A stretch of DNA of 64,000 nt, from assembly GCA_903851195.1 (NCBI GenBank), contig CAINNJ010000046.1, forward strand, positions 1-64,000, written 5' to 3'. The DNA is from an uncultured Acidobacteriia bacterium. GTDB taxonomy: Bacteria > Acidobacteriota > Terriglobia > Bryobacterales > Bryobacteraceae. Below, in pieces: positions 1 through 6,983 of the stretch; positions within the stretch are counted from its first letter, which is position 1; each line of letters starts with the position of its first letter. Below the pieces are notes generated by a model. That model searched no databases, was not told the DNA's origin, and saw only the letters and a list, made by a program, of their open reading frames with translations. The translations under genes were made by a program, and so were the position numbers.

Positions 1-17
1 ATCTGCCTCCGCCCGAC

Positions 18-203
18 TCAGGTGCCGCCGATGCTTCTTTGCTGCTTGCTTCTGGACCACGCTCCCACTTCATCAGAACTGCACCCACGAAGAAAGATGC
101 CGTTGCTCTGACGCTTACCATCGTGGGGCCAAAATTCGGAGCTTTCCGCATTCTCATTTGAGAAGTCCAATTCAATGAACGCTTCAGTGCTTAGTTCGTC
201 CAT
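18..203 (-). CDS. uncertain small ORF downstream of TerY-P kinase
   Basis: A 61-codon frame lies beyond the kinase stop on the same strand. The product is acidic at the N-terminus and basic towards the end, with no motif I recognise and no convincing ribosome binding site. The first 308 bases otherwise hold only overlapping shadow frames. It could be a small last gene of the TerY-P operon, a remnant, or chance. I see nothing that decides between these. Confidence 0.2.
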   Translation of the reverse strand: MDELSTEAFIELDFSNENAESSEFWPHDGKRQSNGIFLRGCSSDEVGAWSRSKQQRSIGGT

Positions 204-308
204 TCGAAAGTCACCATGTCCTTTTGCTGAACTATGAAAATAATCGGGAATTGTGCAAGCTTATTTTTCGGCAATTCCACTCGGGCCACCAAGTACCTGC
301 TAGCTAAG

Positions 309-2282
309 CTAAAATCGCCCCAGAGCGCCATAGTTCGCTTTGGCTTGAGAAAGCGCGTTCGTGCAAAAATCGACATGCGAAATCGCACTGAAGCGTTCCG
401 TCTGCCAGGATTGGAGAACTCGCGCGAGCAAGGTCGGACCGTGCAAAAGTGCTTGGATCAGTTCAGTTTTTCTCTGTTCGATCTCGCGCTCGATCACCGA
501 AACATCGGCAGGATCAGGTGGCTCGTTCGGATTGAAAACGAAGCTCTGTTCCACCTGTTTCCGCCAGACAAGGAGGTTCGCCTTCAGCATCGGGCCAATT
601 CCTTTTATCGCGAGCGAAGGATGGACGTCATTGGCGTCTACGATTCCCCAGGCAATAAGAAGGGACTTTCTCCCCGATCCGATCCCCGTGATGGTCGCGT
701 CGGCGATCCGGTGCCGTTCGAGATGCCGGGCCAGTTGCCTGTTTCGTAGATCACTACTGAGCTTACGCATCCGCGCAGCTTTCAATACCGGAAGATTGTC
801 CAGTTCGTTCCGCTGCGTCTGTAGCAGCCTCTTAGCTTCCGCGAATGCCGGGGGCGGGTTCTGAAGAGCCTGCCACCGCGCGAACGCCACCTCATACGCC
901 AGGACAGCGTTCTCGTATGTCTTCGTAATCGGCTCCGCAATCTTTCGGCCCGATTGCCATAGCCTTGTTGCCCCAACCAATGCGGCGATCAGTATACCGA
1001 TGGACAGGAATTCTGGAAGCGTCCCGGGAGCAACTATTGCGACTGCCACGAGGATAACCCCTGCAGCCAGCATCCTCATTTTTCGGCGTTGCGAAGCCAG
1101 TTTTGGCACGGCAGGATCCGGGACATACTGTACGGCGTACGCACTTCCCAACTGTGGGGTCATGCTCGTATCAGGCTTAATAGCTTCGATTTTCGCCCAG
1201 ATGGCCACCAGGTCGAACTGTGCGCCGCGGATGACGGTCACGGTCGCGGCAAAGATCGGGATACCCGAGGCTTTCTCCGCAGTGCACCATGGACAGGCAC
1301 CAAGCTCATGACAAAAATGATGAGCGGCGTTCGTGGCGCAGCGCTTCAGGCTTCGCGAGAGACCTTCCAGCGCCCGCGTCCATTCATGCCCGGTTGGGCG
1401 TTTCCCGTTCACACCTTCGCTGCCGAAGGCTCGCGTGAAGAGCGCTCCGACGTCAGCCGGAAATGACCCAAGTTTTGGAACCCATGCAGGCTGATCCATC
1501 TCCGTAAGCGAGGAATCGGGTAGATAGGCGAATCGAAGCTCCCGAATCGCGTCCTCGATCGTTTTGTCGCCCTTACCCTGCCGGAAGATCCCCGAAAAAG
1601 GATGCCGTCCAAGGAACAGCATATGGAAGAGCAAGACCGCAAGGCCAAACGCATCGTGCTGGACGGTACGCCGGACGCCCGCGAAACTCTTGCCCTGCAG
1701 TTCGGGCGGCGTAAAGGTCGGAACGCCCACTAGACACGGAAAGAACAATCTGCCATCCGAAATCTCGAAGCTGTCGCAATCGATCAATTTGACCGTCGCA
1801 TCTTTCGAAATCATCAGATTTGCGTGGTTGACGTCGCCGATTACCTGTCCGGCATCATGCACCGTTGCGAAGGCGCGAGCAACATTGACAGCGGCATGAA
1901 GAATGAAGGGAAACTGGGCGTCCGGAAAGTGTGCGCGGCGGCTCTTGGGTGTGTAGAGAAGATGAGCCTCCTCGTAGCCCACGATTTTGGGCATTACAAA
2001 GCCCTGCGCGGTCGCGCCGGGCGAGGGCCGAAGAAGATCCGTCGGCCAGGCTGCGATGCGCAATAGACCGTCTGATTTTAGTCGGCACATCGCCTCGAGT
2101 TTCTTTGATTTTTCCTCGGTTAGCCCCTGATGGTAGAACTTCGCGACCAGATCCGGGGAGCCGGTGCCTCCGATGGACCACACGGAACCTTCGCCTCCTC
2201 TTCCAATTTCCCGATCCAGAGTTAGGCTCCGTTTGTCGGAGGTCCAGACAGCAAGACCGGGAGTCGGCGTGAAGTTGCTCAT
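309..2282 (-). CDS. TerY-P triad protein kinase with zinc-finger, membrane and helix-hairpin-helix regions
   Basis: Serine/threonine-kinase-like protein of the TerY-phosphorylation triad. The N-terminal third is the kinase fold: glycine loop IGRGGEGSVW, VAK lysine strand, catalytic loop IGDVNHANL (HRD replaced by GD, the usual look of this subfamily), and DCDSF in place of DFG. Around residues 330-340 a CHELGACPWC cluster suggests a small zinc finger. Two hydrophobic stretches near residues 410-445 could be a membrane hairpin. The C-terminal region carries helix-hairpin-helix-like motifs (ITGIGSGRK and IKGIGPMLK), which in this family suggest nucleic-acid contact. The start overlaps the phosphatase stop by ATGA, so the genes are translationally coupled. 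Kinase, PP2C and VWA genes in this order are the known TerY-P module, reported in an antiphage survey. Confidence 0.85.
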   Translation of the reverse strand: MSNFTPTPGLAVWTSDKRSLTLDREIGRGGEGSVWSIGGTGSPDLVAKFYHQGLTEEKSKKLEAMCRLKSDGLLRIAAWPTDLLRPSPGATAQGFVMPKIVGYEEAHLLYTPKSRRAHFPDAQFPFILHAAVNVARAFATVHDAGQVIGDVNHANLMISKDATVKLIDCDSFEISDGRLFFPCLVGVPTFTPPELQGKSFAGVRRTVQHDAFGLAVLLFHMLFLGRHPFSGIFRQGKGDKTIEDAIRELRFAYLPDSSLTEMDQPAWVPKLGSFPADVGALFTRAFGSEGVNGKRPTGHEWTRALEGLSRSLKRCATNAAHHFCHELGACPWCTAEKASGIPIFAATVTVIRGAQFDLVAIWAKIEAIKPDTSMTPQLGSAYAVQYVPDPAVPKLASQRRKMRMLAAGVILVAVAIVAPGTLPEFLSIGILIAALVGATRLWQSGRKIAEPITKTYENAVLAYEVAFARWQALQNPPPAFAEAKRLLQTQRNELDNLPVLKAARMRKLSSDLRNRQLARHLERHRIADATITGIGSGRKSLLIAWGIVDANDVHPSLAIKGIGPMLKANLLVWRKQVEQSFVFNPNEPPDPADVSVIEREIEQRKTELIQALLHGPTLLARVLQSWQTERFSAISHVDFCTNALSQAKANYGALGRF

Positions 2283-3043
2283 TGGTGCGCGCGAGACGCG
2301 AGGATCAACGTTTTGTCGTCATCTGTGCGCTTGTTCACGCGCTCAGAGACGAGAAATCCCTCGATTTGCTTTCCTAGTTCCGGTGAGTTGCCTTCAGCGA
2401 GATGAAGCATATGCGGAAACAGTCCGCCGAAGAATGCGGTATGTGCCTCGCGTGCAGCGAAATCGAGAGCAAGTCGCTCAATTCCGTCGCTCAGTATCGC
2501 CACTTCTTCGATCTGCGCCTTCCTGATGCTTACCTGTGTTTCCTCCTGCGCCCGAACATCGGTGATGAAGAATGTGACGTTTGCGTAGTCGCCCTTCTCC
2601 GGCCAGTAGACGCATCTGTATTGATCCGATCCAGCCTCCCGCACGCAAATTGCGCCATCTCCGACCTGCCAGAACGAGACACGCTCATCCGAGACAATTG
2701 CGACCAGCATCGTGCAGGCAAAGTCCCGGATCGTCAGACCTTGGCTGTCCGCCTCCTCGAAGAGTACCCCGCGCAACTTTTCAACCGTGTCACGCGCAAA
2801 CGACTCAGTAAAGAGCCTTGCGGGATCGCACGCCTCGGCTGCGCGGACGATGAAGTCACATGTTAGGCGAGATCCGATCTGTGCGTGAGAGGCCGATCCG
2901 GCGCCATCAGACACGACGCCCAGGAACGCCGAGGCATGATCCAGAAACTTGACCGCGTGCGAGTCCTGGCAAACCCCCTCAGCAGATTTCTGATGCGACG
3001 TGCCGATGACCGAAGCGGCCGCGAACTTCCAGCCGCCCGGCAT
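2279..3043 (-). CDS. PP2C-family protein phosphatase of the TerY-P triad
   Basis: Metal-dependent serine/threonine phosphatase expected to oppose the neighbouring kinase. Visible PP2C motifs are VVSDGAGSA near residue 43 (first metal-binding aspartate), LSDGIERLA in the middle and TDDDKTLIL near the C-terminus (last metal aspartate). At 254 residues it is a bare catalytic domain with no signal peptide or membrane segment. It overlaps the VWA stop as TGATG and the kinase start as ATGA, so all three are one tightly coupled transcription unit. Confidence 0.85.
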   Translation of the reverse strand: MPGGWKFAAASVIGTSHQKSAEGVCQDSHAVKFLDHASAFLGVVSDGAGSASHAQIGSRLTCDFIVRAAEACDPARLFTESFARDTVEKLRGVLFEEADSQGLTIRDFACTMLVAIVSDERVSFWQVGDGAICVREAGSDQYRCVYWPEKGDYANVTFFITDVRAQEETQVSIRKAQIEEVAILSDGIERLALDFAAREAHTAFFGGLFPHMLHLAEGNSPELGKQIEGFLVSERVNKRTDDDKTLILASRAHQ

Positions 3044-3735
3044 CAGACAGAAGCCCAGCCTTGCGGGGTAACAGGGTTTTGCAACTCAATCTTGTCCCCG
3101 AGGGAGGACCTTGAGACGGAGCCGAGCGAGTTCGAGAGCCAAATAAAGAGATCGCGAAAGCGCAATTCCTTTAGTTTTAGTGGTTCCCGAGCAGAAATCT
3201 GGCTAAGAATATCCATGCGCGCGCCTTCGACACCGACCGCAAAGAAGGAGAAGTGATTGGCAGCTTCGCCTGCTCTGACCTTGGCGGCCGCTTCTTGCCA
3301 TAAGTCAGTGGGACCACCATCGGTGATGAGGAACACCCAAGGTCGATAGAAGGATACCCCGTTCGCGCGGTATGCCTGCTTGCGCTGATCGAGAAGGGAA
3401 AGTCCCGTTTCGATTGCCGCTCCCATCGGAGTGTCGCCGGTAGTCTGCAGCGTCGGGACTTGAAAGACGTCTGCAGTCTGAAAATCGGTGATGGTTTTCA
3501 CCGGCCCAAAACCGATTATCGCGATCTCGACCCGCTTCGACGCCATCGCATCGGCGCTCAGCTCATCTCGAAAGACCCGGATTCCCTCGTTCAGCGAATC
3601 AATGGCCTTGCTGCGCATCGACACCGATGTGTCCAGCAACAACACGCACGGACAACGCGGTTCTGGATTATCAACGAACTCCACGCCCGCGCCAAAGCCA
3701 ACTTGATCGTTGAAAGGAACTTGCTCGTAAGGCAT
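3043..3735 (-). CDS. terY: TerY-like von Willebrand factor A domain protein
   Basis: Single VWA domain, the TerY component of the triad. The metal-ion-dependent adhesion site is complete: DTSVSM near residue 30, the GDTPMG threonine, and the LITDGGPTD loop. The ORF track begins this frame at 3879, but residues before MPYEQVPF look unrelated to the fold and lie inside the DUF4236 gene, so I start at the ATG at 3733-3735. That gives 230 residues, a usual TerY length, and leaves a 19-base gap to the DUF4236 stop. VWA proteins typically act as metal-dependent interaction scaffolds. A role in presenting targets to the kinase/phosphatase pair is inference. Confidence 0.85.
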   Translation of the reverse strand: MPYEQVPFNDQVGFGAGVEFVDNPEPRCPCVLLLDTSVSMRSKAIDSLNEGIRVFRDELSADAMASKRVEIAIIGFGPVKTITDFQTADVFQVPTLQTTGDTPMGAAIETGLSLLDQRKQAYRANGVSFYRPWVFLITDGGPTDLWQEAAAKVRAGEAANHFSFFAVGVEGARMDILSQISAREPLKLKELRFRDLFIWLSNSLGSVSRSSLGDKIELQNPVTPQGWASV

Positions 3736-3754
3736 AAGTTTATCTGTAAATATG

Positions 3755-4102
3755 TTAAAAAATCGCACGGACCAGAGCGTAGAGCAGAAGCCCGCTTCCG
3801 CAATAAAGTACCCACTGCGACCAGATTGCCCGCGGTTGCCGAACACCGGTTTGCGGCGCTCCTTGTAGAGGCGAAACACGACCTTGCTGCTGAGAATGGG
3901 GCGATGCCGAACCTTTCACATTGCCGTAATAGTCTCGTCGATAAATTCCGGTTTGCGGAATCGAGACATGAGTGTACTTACGCCCCTTCGCGTCACGACC
4001 GATGCGGGCACCGCGGATACCAGCGGAGTACCCAATGCCCGACCTGGAAAAATTCACCCGAAATGGACCAAGGGCTATGCTTCGGCGAAAATTCCATCCC
4101 AC
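3755..4102 (-). CDS. DUF4236-domain protein with C-terminal membrane segment
   Basis: The first 55 residues match my memory of DUF4236: GWNFRRSIALGPFRVN, then a glycine-rich SRSGIGYSAGIRGARIG stretch and a YTHVSIPQTGIYRR end. A basic, Gln-rich linker follows, then a hydrophobic C-terminal segment (WVLYCGSGLLLYALV) that could anchor the protein. No function is established for this family. It is 19 bases upstream of the TerY start on the same strand and probably heads the operon, which makes it a candidate fourth component of the TerY-P locus. Confidence 0.7.
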   Translation of the reverse strand: MGWNFRRSIALGPFRVNFSRSGIGYSAGIRGARIGRDAKGRKYTHVSIPQTGIYRRDYYGNVKGSASPHSQQQGRVSPLQGAPQTGVRQPRAIWSQWVLYCGSGLLLYALVRAIF

Positions 4103-4144
4103 GTGCGAGGAAGCTCCGATCCCGTCTTTTGCGACAGTAGCTGA

Positions 4145-4504
4145 TTATACAGCATCAGGCAGATCAGCGTAGGAAACCGAAAACCTGTCCGGACCCAACT
4201 CGTTGCACGTTGTCTGATCTGAGGGCAACAGATTTCTTAGGATGGGGGCCGGGAGAATCCGCAGCATGTCGACCCGCCACTTTGCGGGCTCGTCGAGCTC
4301 CGCCTTCAGCTCCATCCAGGTCACGCAATCTTCCCGGTCGCCGTTGAGCGTACTCAGACGGGAATCGAGCTCCGCCCGCTGCGCCACCGTCAAGGGAAGC
4401 TCGCCATTGTCAAGGCTATCCCAAAGTTGCGCGATCAGCGCAATGCGCTCTGGCGATGACAAGGGGGCAATTTCATCGTCCGTGAACTGCGCTTCCATGG
4501 CCAT
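4145..4504 (-). CDS. putative addiction-module antitoxin with non-canonical C-terminal extension
   Basis: Residues 12-70 match the short addiction-module component family (LSSPERIALIAQLWDSL, then an ELDSRL helix and a TWMELKAEL end). Members are usually 65-80 residues and end just after that Trp-containing motif. Here the frame continues for about 50 further residues of unrelated sequence, suggesting loss of the native stop. An AGGAG box lies a few bases upstream of two in-frame ATGs (4504 and 4498). No RelE/ParE toxin follows: the next gene downstream is DUF4236. It is therefore an orphan or decaying antitoxin beside the TerY-P operon. Confidence 0.55.
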   Translation of the reverse strand: MAMEAQFTDDEIAPLSSPERIALIAQLWDSLDNGELPLTVAQRAELDSRLSTLNGDREDCVTWMELKAELDEPAKWRVDMLRILPAPILRNLLPSDQTTCNELGPDRFSVSYADLPDAV

Positions 4505-4750
4505 TGGCTCCTGGGCTGCTGTCTCCCCGTACTGCTTTCAGCGTAGAGCAAACGGCAGGACCTGTCATCTCACGGTCCGGCATCCGCCCGTTCATCCGCC
4601 ATCCGGTGCTCGAAGCGGCGGCCGTGAGTCCCACGATTCTCCAACCTCTATCTCCAATTCTCTCAACAACATCCCGCAAACCCCACCGCTTTCCACCCTC
4701 CCCCACTCCTCATCCTGACCACGAGGAGACACACCCGAAAACCAAAAACC

Positions 4751-4990
4751 ATGGCCATCGAAGAGCAGATCTACGCCAACCGCGAAAACGCGAAAAAATC
4801 CACCGGCACTGGAGATGTAAGCCCCTGCTTATCTGGGCAAGAGCCCGTGACCAGGAACGCCAGTGGTGAAGGCAAAGCCATCGCCCCCCCAAACTCCCGT
4901 CGGCACAACCACCTCGCCCAATCTATCCTCCTCTCCACTGAAAACGGGAAACCTTTCTGTAGCCGCATCCTCCACCCCCAAGCCCCCCGC
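4751..4990 (+). pseudogene. remnant of an HG-family protein (ANR..NA..STG signature) with internal insertion
   Basis: The frame begins MAIEEQIYANRENAKKSTG, the characteristic start of a repeated acidobacterial family whose members continue GPxTxEGKAxSxxNAxxHGL. Here the continuation (GEGKAIAPPNSRRHNHLAQS) is pushed about 19 codons downstream by an intervening stretch bounded by CACTGG and CCAGTG. After roughly 80 codons the frame dissolves into proline-rich C-tract sequence. The ORF track joins it in frame to the S55 gene, but that gene has its own promoter, start and signal peptide. A better-preserved relative is at 55737-56441. Function unknown. Confidence 0.55.
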
Positions 4991-5109
4991 CCATCCAACC
5001 CCGCCCAACCTCCCTCCATCCCGCCCCAATCCCCCCACGAACCCAATCCCCCAACCCCTAAACCCATGAAAAACCGAGCCCCAAACCCCGCCAACCCCGC
5101 CCGAAAATC

Positions 5110-5162
5110 GGCTTCGCAAGGCTTCGCAAAGGCTTCGCAATCGGTCCGCTTTCGCTTCGCAA
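5110..5162. repeat. four copies of a GGCTTCGCAA decamer
   Basis: GGCTTCGCAA occurs at 5110, 5120 and 5131, with a one-mismatch copy (CGCTTCGCAA) at 5153. Spacing is 10, 11 and 22 bases, close to whole helical turns. The cluster ends directly upstream of the TACACT box of the S55 gene. It could be an iterated regulator site or simple slippage of a short unit. Confidence 0.6.
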
Positions 5163-5168
5163 AGGCGC

Positions 5169-5174
5169 TACACT
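5169..5174 (+). promoter_or_regulatory. -10 box giving a probably leaderless S55 transcript
   Basis: TACACT lies eight bases before the ATG at 5183, so transcription would begin at or within a base or two of the start codon. No Shine-Dalgarno sequence is present, which fits a leaderless message. No good -35 is visible; the decamer repeat occupies that position. Confidence 0.4.
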
Positions 5175-5182
5175 GGACTGAA

Positions 5183-6979
5183 ATGCTCACCCGGCCCGCC
5201 TCCCTGAACGCCACCCTGAGCGCCCTCCTCCTCTCCTTCACCGTGCAAGCCCAGCCTCCCCGCGCCGGCAAAGTCGAAATCATGAAGGCCAGCGATGTCA
5301 AACCCGGCATGAAAGCCACCGCCTGGACCGTCTTCCAGGGCGACACCCCCGAAGCCGTGCCCATCGAAATCATCGGCAACTGGCGCAACATGTGGGGACC
5401 CGGCCAGGACGTCATCGTCGGCAAAATGGGCGGCAAAGCCGAGCGCACCAACGTCGCCGGCGGCATGAGCGGCAGCCCCGTTTACATCGACGGCAAACTC
5501 GTCGGAGCCGTCGCCCTCCGCCTCAGCCAGTTCTCCCCGGACGCCATCTGCGGAATCACCCCCATCGAACTCATGCTCGAAATCAACCAGTTCGACCAGA
5601 CCCGCCCCTCCGACGCCCGCACCCCAGATAAAGCCCCGCGCGCCTCCGCCGGCGGCCCCGCGCCCCCCGCCCTGCAACAGATCGCCACGCCCCTCCTCTT
5701 CTCCGGCTTCCATGAGGAAGCCCTCCAGGCCTTCGCGCCCCTCTTCAATCAGCTCGGCGTCCAGGCCGCGCAGGGCGGGGCAGCCGGCACCGTGCAATCC
5801 ACCAAACCCGCCAGGGACTGGCAAAACGCCCTCCAGCCCGGCCAGAGCGTCGCCGGCGTCCTCGTCTCCGGCGACATGGGCGTCACCGGCCTTGGCACCG
5901 TCACTTACAACGACGGCAAACGCATCCTCGCCTTCGGCCACCCCTTCTTCAACATCGGCCCGGTCGACATGCCCATGAGCAAAGGCGAAGTCCTCATGGT
6001 GCTCAGCTCCGCCTACCAGCCCAACAAAATCGCCAACGCCACCGAAATCGTCGGCGCCCTCCATCAGGACCGCCACTCCGGCATCATGGGCGTCCTCGGC
6101 GACGAAGCCCCCATGGCCCCTGTCTCCGTCAAGGTCCGCTCACTCGGCCCCGGCGACACCATGCGCTCCGAAAAGACTTACCACTTCAACGTCTTCCAGC
6201 AGCAAAAATGGACCCCGCAGCTCATGATGATGACCCTGTACAACTCCCTCACGGGCATCAACGATTCCGTCGATGAGGCCACCTACCGCCTAACCGGAAC
6301 CGCCGAGCTCACCGAAGGCGGCACCCTGCATCTCACCACCCTCCAGACCTCGGGCGACATGCCCATGCCCGCCCCCATGATCGTCGCCGCCTGGTGGGGC
6401 GACAAGTTCAATCGCCTCTTCAACAACGCCGTCAAAGTCCCCAGCCTCAAATCGGCCGACGTCACCGTCGACCTGCTTCCCGAACGCCGCATCGCCACCA
6501 TTGAGAACGCGTGGACGCCCAACAGCGACGTGCGCGCCGGCGACGAAATCCCCGTCAAAGTCTTCCTGCGCCCCTGGCGCGGCGAGCGCCTCGAACGCGA
6601 GTTCAGACTGAAGCTCCCCGCCGGCCTCGCCAAAGGCGAGCACCGCATCCTCGTCAGCGACGCCGATACCGCCAACCGCATCCAGTCCCTCGGCTTCGCC
6701 TCCAATCGCTACATGGACGTGCCGCAACTCGTCTCCCTCATCAATCAGGAACGCGGCAACAACAAGCTCTACGTCTCGCTCGTCGCCGCCAATCCCACGG
6801 CCTTTTATGAGGACAAAACGCTGCCCAGCCTGCCCTCGTCCATCCTTAACGTCATGCAGGCCGGCCGCACCGCCGCCCAGGCCGTCCTGACCTCGCCCGA
6901 AAGCGCCAGCGAACAGACCTCCCTCCCGTTCGATTACGTGGTCAACGGCAGTTACACCCTTCGCCTCACCATCAAATAA
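5183..6979 (+). CDS. secreted SpoIVB-type (S55) peptidase-domain protein
   Basis: The 598-residue product begins with a signal peptide (MLTRPASLNATLSALLLSFT, cleavage near VQA-QP). Residues 30-130 form the S55 SpoIVB domain, with the GGMSGSPVYIDGK motif containing the likely nucleophilic serine and a following GAVAL strand. A second conserved block (ILAFGHPFFNIGPVDMPM) lies near residue 260. The rest is beta-rich without recognised motifs. The ORF track extends this frame 144 codons upstream into a decayed gene and C-rich spacer; I reject that start. The beta-propeller gene follows after four bases, so the two are co-transcribed. Many acidobacterial S55 proteins have unknown substrates. Confidence 0.75.
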   Translation: MLTRPASLNATLSALLLSFTVQAQPPRAGKVEIMKASDVKPGMKATAWTVFQGDTPEAVPIEIIGNWRNMWGPGQDVIVGKMGGKAERTNVAGGMSGSPVYIDGKLVGAVALRLSQFSPDAICGITPIELMLEINQFDQTRPSDARTPDKAPRASAGGPAPPALQQIATPLLFSGFHEEALQAFAPLFNQLGVQAAQGGAAGTVQSTKPARDWQNALQPGQSVAGVLVSGDMGVTGLGTVTYNDGKRILAFGHPFFNIGPVDMPMSKGEVLMVLSSAYQPNKIANATEIVGALHQDRHSGIMGVLGDEAPMAPVSVKVRSLGPGDTMRSEKTYHFNVFQQQKWTPQLMMMTLYNSLTGINDSVDEATYRLTGTAELTEGGTLHLTTLQTSGDMPMPAPMIVAAWWGDKFNRLFNNAVKVPSLKSADVTVDLLPERRIATIENAWTPNSDVRAGDEIPVKVFLRPWRGERLEREFRLKLPAGLAKGEHRILVSDADTANRIQSLGFASNRYMDVPQLVSLINQERGNNKLYVSLVAANPTAFYEDKTLPSLPSSILNVMQAGRTAAQAVLTSPESASEQTSLPFDYVVNGSYTLRLTIK

Positions 6980-6983
6980 CGCC

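Larger units (their letters stand above)
4880..5182. other. C-rich low-complexity spacer upstream of the S55 gene
   Basis: Most of this stretch is runs of C on the plus strand broken by single A, T or G bases, giving meaningless proline-rich translations. It follows the decayed HG-family gene directly and ends in the GGCTTCGCAA repeat and the S55 promoter. Similar C-rich tracts flank the other HG-family gene, at 55650-55735 and 56265-56415. I see no independent gene in it. Confidence 0.6.

Noticed and set aside
4751-6979. 742-residue S55 protein from the first ATG
   Set aside because: The first 144 codons are a decayed HG-family gene plus C-rich spacer; a signal peptide and -10 box mark the start at 5183.
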